From assembly GCF_017916255.1 (NCBI RefSeq), contig NZ_CP072827.1, positions 2,976,001 through 3,040,000 on the forward strand: 64,000 nt of DNA, given 5' to 3'. This stretch comes from Streptomyces mobaraensis NBRC 13819 = DSM 40847. Its GTDB lineage: Bacteria; Actinomycetota; Actinomycetes; Streptomycetales; Streptomycetaceae. The notes under the pieces were generated by a model. It made no database searches and was not told the origin of the DNA. It worked only from the letters and a program-made list of their open reading frames with translations. The translations under genes and the position numbers were made by a program. This document shows positions 1 through 8,235 of this stretch, piece by piece; within the stretch, counting starts at the first letter, position 1; every line of letters begins with the position of its first letter.

Positions 1-714
1 GGGGCCGTGGCCCAGCTGGTTGGCGTGGACGCGGGCGTGCAGCCCCTTGGCGATCCCGGCCTCGAGGACCGTACGGGCCTGGTCGCCGTCGAACGCGCCG
101 CGCTCGCAGAAGACGTCGACCCAACGGGCGTGCGGAGCGCAGGCGTCGAGCATCTCGCCGGTGACGAGCGCGACGTAGCCGTCGGGGTCGTCGGCGAACT
201 CGGGGGCGACGACGTGGGCGCCGAGGTAGGTGACCTCGTCGGTGTGGGCGGCGGCGATCCGCAGGGCGCGGGCCTCGTCGTGGACGCTGAGGCCGTAGCC
301 GGACTTGGTCTCCAGGGTGGTGGTGCCCTGGCGGAGGGCCTCGTCGAGGTGGCGCCGGAGGTTGGCCTCCAGCTCGGCGTCGGTCGCGGCGCGGGTGGCG
401 GCGACGGTGGTGCGGATGCCGCCGGCGCTGTAGCTCCGGCCGGACATCCGGGCGTTGAACTCCTCGGTCCGGTCGCCGGCGAAGACCAGGTGGGAGTGGG
501 AGTCCACGAAGCCCGGGAGGGCCGCCCGGCCCTCGGCGTCGACGGCGTTGTCAGTGGCGGGTGCTTTGCTTGTCGGACCGACCCAGGCGATGCGGTCGCC
601 GTCGATGACGACCGCCGCGTCCTGGATCACGCCGAGGGGGCCGGTGCCGGGGAGGGAGGGATCGTTGGTGACGAGGCTGCCGATGTTGGTGATCGCCGTG
701 GTGTTGGGGGCCAT
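1..714 (-). CDS. hutI: Imidazolonepropionase HutI (3' end outside window)
   Basis: The minus-strand frame opens with ATG at 714-712 and stays open to the left edge, giving the first 238 residues of a protein of about 400. It reads as imidazolonepropionase, the metal-dependent amidohydrolase that opens imidazolone propionate to N-formimidoylglutamate in histidine degradation. The metal-binding HSH pair of the amidohydrolase fold is seen at residues 73-75 in [15 protein letters not shown], followed by the family block [11 protein letters not shown]. It is the last visible member of the hut cluster, on the same strand as hutU and hutF but 503 bases after hutF, so it may have its own transcript or read-through. 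The Shine-Dalgarno is poor: AAGGA lies 13 bases before the ATG. Identity is firm; the C-terminal half cannot be judged. Confidence 0.93.
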   Translation of the reverse strand, partial: MAPNTTAITNIGSLVTNDPSLPGTGPLGVIQDAAVVIDGDRIAWVGPTSKAPATDNAVDAEGRAALPGFVDSHSHLVFAGDRTEEFNARMSGRSYSAGGIRTTVAATRAATDAELEANLRRHLDEALRQGTTTLETKSGYGLSVHDEARALRIAAAHTDEVTYLGAHVVAPEFADDPDGYVALVTGEMLDACAPHARWVDVFCERGAFDGDQARTVLEAGIAKGLHARVHANQLGHGP

Positions 715-1217
715 GGGGGTGATGACGTCCTTCGGGTTCGTGCGCTTCGGGTTCGGCCGCTTCTTGTCAGGGGTTCGGGCGGGGTGCGTGTCGGGGATGC
801 GGCCGGGCTTCCGGTCGGGGATCCCGGCGGACGTTCGGACGGGGGTGCCGTCTCGTGGCCCGGCGGGGGCCGCGCCCGGCTTCTCGCCCGGTTCCTCTTC
901 CCGGCGCTCCGGGGACGGACACTCGCGAGCCGGGACCAGCCGCTCCGCCGCCGAACCTACCCGCCCTGGCGGACCGGGCGGCCCCGGCGGTCCCGTCGGA
1001 CCGGGCGGGCCTGGCAGAACCCCCGGACCGGACGGGTCCGGGATGCCGAGCGGGCCGGGCGAGCCGGGCGGAGCTGTCGGAGCGCACGCGCCGGGCTGGT
1101 CCCCGGATCCGAACGGTCCCGGGACGCCGACCGGACCGAACGAGCCGGGCCGCTCCGCCGGACCGAACGGACCCGGCGAGCCCGTCGCGCCGAACAGGTT
1201 CACTGGGCCCGCCCGTT
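715..1217. repeat. Repeat-rich spacer between hutF and hutI
   Basis: No credible gene lies in these 503 bases. Positions 945-1215 are low-complexity and G/C-rich. Degenerate 27-28-base units built around GGACCGAACGG/CCCGG lie head to tail at about 1104-1130, 1131-1158 and 1159-1185, with a further copy at 1023-1049. Because the period is a multiple of three, the plus strand reads as Gly-Pro triplets resembling collagen and the minus strand as repeated VRSGG. That is a property of the repeat, not proof of a protein: there is no start with a ribosome site and no known domain. Confidence 0.7.
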
Positions 1218-2558
1218 TCAGGAGCGCAGGGCCGCGATGGAGTCGGCCAGCGCGCCCGCCACATCCTCCACGAGTTGGTGGACACCGTCCCGTACGACGT
1301 GCCGTCCGCCGACGACGGTGTGCCGTACGTCCGCGTTGGTCGCCGCGAATACGGCCGTCTCGGCGCCCAGCCGTGGGTGTGGGCCCGCCGTGCGGACGGA
1401 GTCCAGCGCGACGGTCGTGAGGTCGGCGAGGGCGCCGGGCTCGATGCGGCCGGCGTCGGACCAGCCGAGGGCGGCGTGCCCGTCGGCGGTGGCCGCGCGC
1501 AGCAGGGCGGCGGCCGTCCAGTGGCCCCGGGTGCGGGTGCGCAGGCGCTCGTCGAGCTCCATCGCGCGGGCCTCTTCGAGCAGGTCGATGACGGCGTGGC
1601 TGTCGCTGCCCAGGGACAGCGGGGAGCCGGCCCGCTGGAGGGCCGCGGCCGGGCCGATGCCGTCGGCGAGGTCGCGTTCGGTGGTGGGGCACATGCAGGT
1701 GCCGGTGGAGGAGCCGCCGAGCAGGGCGATGTCCTCGTCGGTGAGGTGGGTGGCGTGCACGGCGGTGGTGCGCGGCCCGAGGACGCCGTGGTCGGCGAGG
1801 AGCCGGGTCGGGGTGACGCCGTGGGCGGCGCGGCAGGCGTCGTTCTCGGCGGTCTGCTCGGAGAGGTGGACGTGCAGCGGGGCATCCCGGTCGGCGGCCC
1901 AGGCGGCGACGGTCGCCAGCTGGGCGGCGGGCACCGCGCGCACGGAGTGCACGGCCGCGCCGATCCTGGCGTGCCCGCACCCCTTGAGGGCGTCGGCGCG
2001 TTCGGCCCACGCGTCGGCCGAGCCGTCGGAGAAGCGGAGTTGGTGCCGGTTGGGCGGTTCGCCGAAGCCGGCGGAGAGGTAGGCGGTGTCGAGGAGGGTG
2101 ATGCGGATGCCGGCTTCGGCGGCGGCGGCGAGCAGCGCCTCGCCCATGGCGTTGGGGTCGTCGTAGGGGGTGCCGCCGGGCGCGTGGTGGAGGTAGTGGA
2201 ACTCGCCGACGCAGGTGACGCCGGCGAGGGCCATCTCGGCGTAGGTGGCGCGGGCGAGTGCGAAGTAGCGATCGGGGGTGAGCTTGTCGGCGACGCCGTA
2301 CATGGTGTCGCGCCAGGTCCAGAAGGTGCCGGAGCCGATCTGGACGGCGCCGCGCAGGGCCCGGTGGAAGGCGTGGCTGTGGGCGTTGGCCAGGCCCGGG
2401 AGGGTGAGCCCGCGTAGGGTCACCGCCCCGGGCGGGGGTGCCGTCACCTCGGTGCGCACGGCCGCGATCCGGCCGTCGGCCGGGTCGGCGTCGATGGCCA
2501 CGCCGGGCTCGACGTGGCTGCCGAGCCAGGCGTGTTCCGCCCAGTAGGTGGTGGTCAC
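1218..2558 (-). CDS. hutF: Formimidoylglutamate deiminase HutF
   Basis: This 446-residue amidohydrolase converts N-formimidoyl-L-glutamate to N-formyl-L-glutamate plus ammonia in the actinobacterial/pseudomonad variant of histidine degradation. The metal-binding pair HSH lies at residues 60-62 ([15 protein letters not shown]). HVHLSEQ and [13 protein letters not shown] are the later metal and substrate motifs of the family, and [11 protein letters not shown] is also characteristic. The GTG start at 2558 overlaps the stop of the upstream M20 gene as GTGA, showing translational coupling; an in-frame GTG six bases earlier is less likely. It is third in the operon hutU-M20-hutF. Length and motifs are complete. 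Confidence 0.93.
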   Translation of the reverse strand: MTTTYWAEHAWLGSHVEPGVAIDADPADGRIAAVRTEVTAPPPGAVTLRGLTLPGLANAHSHAFHRALRGAVQIGSGTFWTWRDTMYGVADKLTPDRYFALARATYAEMALAGVTCVGEFHYLHHAPGGTPYDDPNAMGEALLAAAAEAGIRITLLDTAYLSAGFGEPPNRHQLRFSDGSADAWAERADALKGCGHARIGAAVHSVRAVPAAQLATVAAWAADRDAPLHVHLSEQTAENDACRAAHGVTPTRLLADHGVLGPRTTAVHATHLTDEDIALLGGSSTGTCMCPTTERDLADGIGPAAALQRAGSPLSLGSDSHAVIDLLEEARAMELDERLRTRTRGHWTAAALLRAATADGHAALGWSDAGRIEPGALADLTTVALDSVRTAGPHPRLGAETAVFAATNADVRHTVVGGRHVVRDGVHQLVEDVAGALADSIAALRS

Positions 2559-3832
2559 CGGCACGCGAGGCCCTCCAGTACGTCGGTGAGTGCGGTCACC
2601 CCGGCCAGGCAGTCGTCCTCGGTGGCCGTCTCGGCCGGCGAGTGCGAGACGCCGGTGGGGTTGCGTACGAACAGCATGGCGGTGGGGACGGCGGCGGAGA
2701 GGATCCCGGCGTCGTGTCCGGCGCCCGTGGGGAGCACGGGGACGCCGCCGAGCAGTCCGGCGAGCTCGTCGCGGAGGCCGTGGGCGAACTCGACGACCGG
2801 GGTGAACGACTCGCGGGTGACGCGGACGTCCACCCCGTCGCGCAGGCCGCGTTCGACGGCGGCCTGCTCGATGGCGGCGACGACCTCGGCCAGGGTGGCC
2901 TCGTCGGCGGCGCGGGAGTCGAGCCAGCCGCGGACGAGCGACGCGATGGCGTTGACGCCGTTGGGCTCGACGGCGACCTTGCCGAAGGTGGCGAGGGCGC
3001 CGGCGAGGCGCGCCTTCTTCCGGGCGGCCAGAACGGTGTTGGCGTAGGTGAGCATCGGGTCCTTGCGGTCCTCGATGCGCGTGGTGCCCGCGTGGTTGGC
3101 CTCGCCGTGGAAGTCGAACCGCCAGCGGCCGTGCGGCCAGATCGCGGAGGCGACGCCGACGGGGTGCGGCGTCTCGGCGAGCGCGCGGCCCTGCTCGACG
3201 TGCAGCTCGACGAACGCGCCGATGCGGGCGAGACGTTCGGGGTCGGGGCCGATGGCCTCCGGGTCGTACCCGGCCCGTTCCATCGCCTGCGGCAGGGTGA
3301 CGCCGTCGGCGCCGCGCAGCGCGTGCGCGGCCTCGGGGGTCAGCGTGCCGGCGGCGAGCCGGGAGCCGACGCAGGCGACGCCGAACCGCGCGCCCTCCTC
3401 GTCGCCGAAGTTGACGACGGCGAGGGGGCGGGTGGGCGCGGCGCCGCGCGCGCGGAGCCCGTCGAGCGCGGCGAAGGACGAGACGACGCCGAGCGGGCCG
3501 TCGAAGGCGCCGCCGTCGGGGACGGAGTCGAGGTGGGAGCCGGTGACGACGGCGTCGCCGGCGGTGGGGTCGCCGAGCCAGGCCCACTGGTTGCCGTTGC
3601 GGTCCACCTCGTAGGTGAGGCCGCGGGTCTCCGCTTGGGCCTTGAACCACGCGCGGCAGTCGGTGTCGGCGCCGGTCCAGGCGTGGCGGCGGTAGCCGCC
3701 GCTTTCGGAGTTCCGGCCGATGGGCGCGAGGTCGCGCCACATCTCGTGGAAGCCCGCGCCTGCGGCGGGCTGCTCCACGGAACCGCGCTCCGCGCGGTCG
3801 TCCTCGAACTCCGGACGGGCTGTGCGGCTCAC
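2555..3832 (-). CDS. M20-family amidohydrolase of the hut operon (allantoate/N-carbamoyl amidase type)
   Basis: This 425-residue zinc-dependent M20 peptidase-fold protein is of the allantoate amidohydrolase/N-carbamoyl-amino-acid amidase type. Metal ligands are visible in [19 protein letters not shown], in [11 protein letters not shown] and in ELHVEQG; GAGHDAG and GVSHSPAE complete the site. Lying between hutU and hutF with GTGA overlaps at both ends, it probably acts in histidine degradation, plausibly removing the formyl group from N-formylglutamate since no canonical hutG is seen; that role is inference. The start GTG (3832) overlaps the hutU stop. Residues about 4-27 before [13 protein letters not shown] are unusual: their DNA matches the interspersed palindromic repeat found elsewhere in the window, so the N-terminus is a repeat insertion. 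Function by name is moderately sure, substrate is not. Confidence 0.85.
   Translation of the reverse strand: MSRTARPEFEDDRAERGSVEQPAAGAGFHEMWRDLAPIGRNSESGGYRRHAWTGADTDCRAWFKAQAETRGLTYEVDRNGNQWAWLGDPTAGDAVVTGSHLDSVPDGGAFDGPLGVVSSFAALDGLRARGAAPTRPLAVVNFGDEEGARFGVACVGSRLAAGTLTPEAAHALRGADGVTLPQAMERAGYDPEAIGPDPERLARIGAFVELHVEQGRALAETPHPVGVASAIWPHGRWRFDFHGEANHAGTTRIEDRKDPMLTYANTVLAARKKARLAGALATFGKVAVEPNGVNAIASLVRGWLDSRAADEATLAEVVAAIEQAAVERGLRDGVDVRVTRESFTPVVEFAHGLRDELAGLLGGVPVLPTGAGHDAGILSAAVPTAMLFVRNPTGVSHSPAETATEDDCLAGVTALTDVLEGLACR
3756..3821. repeat. Fragment of the interspersed palindromic repeat inside the M20 coding sequence
   Basis: Positions 3781-3821 align with 14574-14614 of the intergenic repeat at 38 of 41 bases, including the CCGGACGGGCT arm and the block GCGCTCCGCGCGG. 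The adjoining 17 bases at about 3756-3772 (GCGCCTGCGGCGGGCTG) recur at about 7705-7721 beside another copy. The fragment is read in frame as residues about 4-26 of the M20 amidohydrolase. Confidence 0.8.
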
Positions 3833-5490
3833 GCGTCACCCTCGCGCATCGGGACGCGGACGCCCCGGTCCTCGGCCACCGACTCCGCGATGTCGTACCC
3901 GGCGTCGACGTGCCGGATGACGCCCATCCCCGGGTCGTTCGTGAGGACCCGGCGGATCTTCTCACCCGCCAGCGGCGTGCCGTCGGCGACCGTCACCTGG
4001 CCGGCGTGGATGGAGCGGCCCATGCCGACGCCGCCGCCGTGGTGGAGGGAGACCCAGGAGGCGCCGGAGGCGACGTTGACCATGGCGTTCAGCAGCGGCC
4101 AGTCGGCGATCGCGTCGGAGCCGTCGAGCATGGCCTCCGTCTCGCGGTAGGGCGAGGCGACCGAGCCGCAGTCGAGGTGGTCGCGGCCGATGACGACGGG
4201 GGCGGACAGTTCGCCGCTCGCCACCATGTCGTTGAACCGCTCGCCGGCCCGGTCGCGCTCGCCGTACCCGAGCCAGCAGATGCGGGCGGGCAGCCCCTGG
4301 TAGTGGACGCGCTCCCCGGCCATCTTGATCCAGCGGGCCAGGGACTCGTTCTCGGGGAAGAGGTCGAGGATCGCCTTGTCGGTCCGGGCGATGTCGGCGG
4401 GGTCGCCGGAGAGGGCCGCCCAGCGGAAGGGTCCCTTGCCCTCGCAGAACAGCGGCCGGATGTAGGCGGGGACGAAGCCGGGGAAGGCGAACGCCCGGTC
4501 GTACCCGGCGAGCTGGGCCTCGCCGCGGATGGAGTTGCCGTAGTCGAAGACCTCCGCGCCGGCGTCCTGGAAGCCGACCATGGCCTCGACGTGCTTCGCC
4601 ATGGACTCCCGGGCGCGGGTGGTGAAGCCGGCCGGGTCCTTGGCGGCGGCGTCGGCCATGTCCTCGAAGGCGATGCCGGTCGGCAGGTAGGCCAGCGGGT
4701 CGTGGGCGGAGGTCTGGTCGGTGACGATGTCGATGGGGGCGCCCATTGAGAGGAGCTGCGGGACGAGCTCGGCCGCGTTGCCCAGGACGCCGATGGACAG
4801 CGGGCGGCGGGCGTCGCGGGCCTCGACGGCCAGCCGGAGCGCGTGGTCGACGGAGTCGGCCTTCACGTCGAGGTAGCGGTGCTCGATGCGGCGGTCGATG
4901 GCGCGCGGGTCGCAGTCGATACAGATCGCGACGCCGTCGTTCATGGTGACGGCGAGCGGCTGGGCGCCGCCCATGCCGCCGAGGCCGGCGGTGAGGGTGA
5001 TCGTTCCGGCGAGGGTGCCGCCGAACTTCTTCGCGGCGACGGCGGCGAAGGTCTCGTACGTGCCCTGGAGGATGCCCTGGGTGCCGATGTAGATCCACGA
5101 ACCGGCGGTCATCTGGCCGTACATGGTGAGGCCGAGCGCCTCCAGACGGCGGAACTCCTCCCAGTTCGCCCAGTCGCCGACCAGGTTGGAGTTGGCGATC
5201 AGGACGCGCGGCGCCCACTCGTGCGTCTGCATCACGCCGACCGGGCGGCCCGACTGGACGAGCATGGTCTCGTCCTGCTTCAGCGTCCGCAGCGTGCGGA
5301 CCATGGCATCGAAGGAGCGCCAGTCGCGGGCGGCCTTGCCGGTGCCGCCGTAGACGACGAGCTTGTCGGGGTGCTCGGCGACCTCGGGGTCGAGGTTGTT
5401 CTGGAGCATGCGCAGGGCGGCCTCCTGCTGCCAGCCCAGGGCGCTGAGCTCGGTGCCTCGCGGCGCTCGCACGGGTCGCGGTCCTGACAT
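3829..5490 (-). CDS. hutU: Urocanate hydratase HutU
   Basis: Urocanase adds water to urocanate to give imidazolone propionate, using tightly bound NAD+ as electrophile. The 553-residue product has the usual full length. Diagnostic segments are [12 protein letters not shown] near the N-terminus, the glycine-rich NAD contact [14 protein letters not shown], the active-site cysteine block [17 protein letters not shown], and the C-terminal [11 protein letters not shown]. The ATG at 5490 is preceded by GGGAGG at a good distance, so longer in-frame extensions upstream are rejected. It is the first gene of the operon. Its stop overlaps the start of the M20 gene as GTGA. A promoter with TTGACT/CAGTAT lies about 90 bases upstream. 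Confidence 0.96.
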   Translation of the reverse strand: MSGPRPVRAPRGTELSALGWQQEAALRMLQNNLDPEVAEHPDKLVVYGGTGKAARDWRSFDAMVRTLRTLKQDETMLVQSGRPVGVMQTHEWAPRVLIANSNLVGDWANWEEFRRLEALGLTMYGQMTAGSWIYIGTQGILQGTYETFAAVAAKKFGGTLAGTITLTAGLGGMGGAQPLAVTMNDGVAICIDCDPRAIDRRIEHRYLDVKADSVDHALRLAVEARDARRPLSIGVLGNAAELVPQLLSMGAPIDIVTDQTSAHDPLAYLPTGIAFEDMADAAAKDPAGFTTRARESMAKHVEAMVGFQDAGAEVFDYGNSIRGEAQLAGYDRAFAFPGFVPAYIRPLFCEGKGPFRWAALSGDPADIARTDKAILDLFPENESLARWIKMAGERVHYQGLPARICWLGYGERDRAGERFNDMVASGELSAPVVIGRDHLDCGSVASPYRETEAMLDGSDAIADWPLLNAMVNVASGASWVSLHHGGGVGMGRSIHAGQVTVADGTPLAGEKIRRVLTNDPGMGVIRHVDAGYDIAESVAEDRGVRVPMREGDA

Positions 5491-5542
5491 GGGCCCTGCC
5501 TCCCTGACTCCCGGCCGCGGCGGACGCCGGCCGTGGGTGAGA

Positions 5543-5575
5543 AGAACGTGTGGAGAACGTGCTGAATAGAACTTC
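5543..5575. promoter_or_regulatory. Direct repeats in the hut leader (candidate operator)
   Basis: The octamer AGAACGTG occurs at 5543-5550 and 5554-5561, exactly 11 bases apart (one helical turn), and a related AGAACTTC follows at 5568-5575. They sit just downstream of the hutU -10 box, within the predicted transcribed leader, a normal place for a repressor. The regulator is unknown. Confidence 0.4.
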
Positions 5576-5580
5576 TGCAC

Positions 5581-5609
5581 ATACTGGGCCGGTGAATACG
5601 TCTAGTCAA
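5581..5609 (-). promoter_or_regulatory. Predicted hutU promoter
   Basis: Read on the minus strand, TTGACT (5609-5604) is followed after 17 bases by CAGTAT (5586-5581). Spacing and hexamers fit a vegetative sigma-factor promoter and would give a leader of about 85 bases before the hutU ATG. Confidence 0.55.
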
Positions 5610-5670
5610 CAGGTGGTGTGACCCCCTTCGCGCCGTGGCGCCGCACCGGGTCCGGTGGTGAAGTAGGAAC

Positions 5671-7035
5671 GTGGGCCTGAAGGGGAACGGCCGGCCGGAG
5701 CCCGGCCCGGCGGAGCGGCGGGACGCCGCCGTCCGGGCGGCGGTGGCGCGGGGGCTGGTGGACGAGGGGCACCCGGTGGCCGGGCTGCTGGACGTGGCCG
5801 GTCTGCGGGCGTCGGCGGCGGCCCTGCGCGCGGCGTTCGAGGACGTCCGGACCGGCGGCGGGCAGGGCGTGCTGCACGCCTTCGCGGTCAAGGCCGCCTC
5901 CCTGGTGCCGGTGCTGCGACTGCTCGCCGACGAGGGACTGGGCTGCGAGGTGGCCAGCCCCGGCGAGCTGGCCCTGGCCCGCGCCGCCGGCCTGCCGCCC
6001 GGCCGGATCGTCCTCGACTCCCCCGCCAAGACCCCCGCCGAGCTCCGCGAGGCGCTGGCGCTCGGCGTCGCCGTCAACGTCGACAGCCGGGCCGAACTCG
6101 ACCGTCTCGACGCCCTGGTCGCGGCCGGCGGGCCGCCCGCCGCGCCGCTGGGCGTCCGGGTCAATCCGCAGGTCGGCGGCGGCAGCATCGGCGCGATGAG
6201 CACCGCCACGGAGAGCTCGAAGTTCGGTGTGGCGCTGCGCGACCCGGGCGCCCGCGCCTGGCTGCTGCGGGCGTACGCGGACCGCCCCTGGCTGACCCGG
6301 CTGCACGGCCACGTCGGCTCGCAGGGCTGCCCGCCGGAGCTGCTCGCGGAGGGCGCGCGGATCGTCTACGAGCTGGCCGAGGAGATCAACGGGCTCGCCG
6401 GGCGGCAGCAGGTGGACACCCTGGACATCGGCGGCGGCCTCCCCGTCAACTTCGCCTCCGACGAGGAGGCCCCGAGCCACCGGGACTACGCCCGGCTGCT
6501 CGCCGCGACCGTGCCGGGGCTCTTCGACGGGCGGTACGGGCTGGTCACCGAGTTCGGCCGGTCGCTGACGGCCAAGCACGGGCTGGTGCTGGCCCGGGTG
6601 GAGTACGCCAAGTCCGCCGGGGGCCGGCGGATCGCCGTGACGCACGCGGGCGCCCAGGTCGCCACCCGCACGGTGTTCGCGCCGGACGCCTGGCCGCTGC
6701 GGGTGGCCGCGTACGACGCCCGGGGGCTGCCGAAGACCGGCGCGCCGGTGGCCCAGGACGTCGCCGGGCCCTGCTGCTTCGCCGGCGACCTGGTGGCCGT
6801 GGACCGGGCACTGCCGCCGCTGGAGGCCGGCGACCACGTCGCCCTCCTCGACACCGGCGCGTACTACTTCTCCACGCCCTTCGGCTACAACGCGCTGCCG
6901 CGGCCGGGGGTGTACGGGTGGGTGGGTACGGCGGACGAGGTGCGGTTCGCGCCCGTCCGCGCGGCGCAGACCCTCGACGAACTGGTCGCCGAGAGCGGGG
7001 GCGCGCACGCGGGGTCGCTCAGCGGGCTGCGCTGA
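5671..7035 (+). CDS. PLP-dependent decarboxylase of the LysA/ornithine decarboxylase family
   Basis: This 454-residue protein has the fold type III (alanine-racemase-like barrel) architecture of meso-diaminopimelate decarboxylase. The PLP lysine is in HAFAVKAASLVPVL (about residue 73). HVGSQG, DIGGGLPVNF and EFGRSL form the phosphate-binding and barrel motifs. GPCCFAGD supplies the cysteine/substrate loop, and TGAYYFSTPFGYNALPRP is the C-terminal motif. It is divergent from hutU and not beside lysine or cell-wall genes, so it is probably a paralogue acting on another amino acid; the sequence does not identify the substrate. GTG 5671 is preceded by a weak TAGGAA. The last 17 bases overlap the convergent membrane-protein gene. 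Confidence 0.85.
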   Translation: MGLKGNGRPEPGPAERRDAAVRAAVARGLVDEGHPVAGLLDVAGLRASAAALRAAFEDVRTGGGQGVLHAFAVKAASLVPVLRLLADEGLGCEVASPGELALARAAGLPPGRIVLDSPAKTPAELREALALGVAVNVDSRAELDRLDALVAAGGPPAAPLGVRVNPQVGGGSIGAMSTATESSKFGVALRDPGARAWLLRAYADRPWLTRLHGHVGSQGCPPELLAEGARIVYELAEEINGLAGRQQVDTLDIGGGLPVNFASDEEAPSHRDYARLLAATVPGLFDGRYGLVTEFGRSLTAKHGLVLARVEYAKSAGGRRIAVTHAGAQVATRTVFAPDAWPLRVAAYDARGLPKTGAPVAQDVAGPCCFAGDLVAVDRALPPLEAGDHVALLDTGAYYFSTPFGYNALPRPGVYGWVGTADEVRFAPVRAAQTLDELVAESGGAHAGSLSGLR

Positions 7036-7621
7036 CCGCCGCGCGGCCCGCCGGACGCCGGTCACGGCGGGGGCCGCCGCCGGGGGCGGCGTCGCCCGCG
7101 GCGAGACCGGTGGTCAGGTAGCCGCGGACGTGCTTGCCGGCCGGACCGCCCTTCGCCCACTCCGTCCGCACCCACAGCAGCGTCCCCGCCCGGCGCTCCA
7201 GCCCGCCCAGCCACTGGGCCTTCGCCCACAGGCCCGCGCCCAGGCCCGCCAGGGCCAGGCCGGCGGTGCCGGGGGCGGCGAGGGAGGACGCGACGGCGGC
7301 CGGGAACGCGAGCGCGAGCCACCAGCGGCGGTCTCGCCTCCAGGCGCGGGCGGTGACGGCGCGGTCCTGGAGGAACACCGACTTGCCCGCCCGCGAGGCG
7401 GCGCGCGCCAGGTGGGCGTAGCGCTTGCGGCGGGCCGTGAACGCGGCGGTGGCGGTCACCAGGAACAGGGCCGCTCCGGCGAGCAGGCCGACGCGGCGGC
7501 CGGTGAGACCGGGGAGGGCGGTACCGATGCCGGCCGCCAGGAGGCCGAGCCACCACAGGGGGGCGGCGGGTGCCCGCACGATCACGGCTACGCGCGCCAG
7601 TGCGCAGTGTCCACGTCCCAT
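7019..7621 (-). CDS. Small membrane protein of unknown function
   Basis: The predicted 200-residue protein has an N-terminal hydrophobic pair (roughly residues 18-60: PLWWLGLLAAGIGTALPGL and VGLLAGAALFLVTATAAF), a basic cytoplasmic stretch, then a second hydrophobic pair (WWLALAFPAAVASSLAAPG and onward). This fits four transmembrane segments with a basic C-terminus. ATG 7621 follows AGGAGG at a good distance, which is why this start was chosen over longer frames that run through the upstream repeat. It is convergent with the LysA-like gene and overlaps it by 17 bases. I do not recognise the family. Confidence 0.7.
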   Translation of the reverse strand: MGRGHCALARVAVIVRAPAAPLWWLGLLAAGIGTALPGLTGRRVGLLAGAALFLVTATAAFTARRKRYAHLARAASRAGKSVFLQDRAVTARAWRRDRRWWLALAFPAAVASSLAAPGTAGLALAGLGAGLWAKAQWLGGLERRAGTLLWVRTEWAKGGPAGKHVRGYLTTGLAAGDAAPGGGPRRDRRPAGRAAVSAAR

Positions 7622-7736
7622 CGGAAACCTCCTCACATCGGCTGAATTCCGCGGGCAGGGTAGCGGGCGAATCTGAGGAGAAGCTGAGGATGGCGGCGGC
7701 GGGGGCGCCTGCGGCGGGCTGTGCCCCGGGCCCCAC

Positions 7737-7925
7737 CCCTTCGCCGATTCCTGGGGGCTGCGCCCCCAGACCCCCCTTTCGCGGCTTCGCCGCTCGTCCT
7801 CAAACGCCGGACGGGCTATATCCAGCCCGTCCGGCGTTTGAGGACTGGGGGTACCCCCTCTGGGGGAGCCCGCAGGGCGCTTCGGGGGCGCGGGGGCGCA
7901 ACCCCCGCAAGAAACGGTGAAAGGG
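7737..7925. repeat. Interspersed palindromic repeat, copy 1
   Basis: The core is a perfect inverted repeat: 22-base arms at 7796-7817 and 7824-7845 (ending CCGGACGGGCT / AGCCCGTCCGG) around a six-base loop. Left flank TTCGCCGATTCCTGGGGGC and right flank GGGGCGCAACCCCCGC form further small stems. It lies between divergent genes, so it is not simply a terminator. The rest of the interval 7622-8081 shows no gene. Confidence 0.85.
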
Positions 7926-8081
7926 CGGGGCCAGGGCACCCCACATGACCGAACGATGACAGCAACGTCATACCCCGGTATCACCCATCACTGAGCGCCC
8001 ACGTATGACGTGTACGCGTCCCGACGCCCGCTACCGTCAAAGCAGCGCACAGGGGCGGACCGACGAGCGGAGGAAACCGGA

Positions 8082-8228
8082 ATGCCGGTGGACAAGCGGG
8101 GATTGAGGCGGCGGGCAGTGGTCGCCGCGGTGGCGCTGGCGCTGACGGGGCTGATGAGTCTGCTGGGGTCGGCGACGGAGGCCAGCGCGCACGCCTATCA
8201 GAAGGCGGCGAGCGCGCCGGCGCGCTGA
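8082..8228 (+). CDS. Short exported peptide, 48 residues
   Basis: ATG 8082 follows GCGGAGGAAACCGGA, a strong ribosome site. The protein is 48 residues: a basic start (MPVDKRGLRRR), a hydrophobic core (AVVAAVALALTGLMSLLG), and ATEASAHA, which fits a type I signal-peptidase cut after a small residue. That would leave a mature peptide of only about 12-14 residues ending QKAASAPAR. The gene is convergent with the RpiR-type regulator, their stops 8 bases apart. No homologue is recognised. The start signal and signal-peptide shape support a real gene; secretion and function are inference. Confidence 0.6.
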   Translation: MPVDKRGLRRRAVVAAVALALTGLMSLLGSATEASAHAYQKAASAPAR

Positions 8229-8235
8229 CGTCGCG

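Noticed and set aside
945-1215. Collagen-like Gly-Pro reading frame on the plus strand
   Set aside because: It arises from a degenerate DNA repeat whose period is near a multiple of three. There is no start with a ribosome site, and the frame continues antisense through hutI and hutF.
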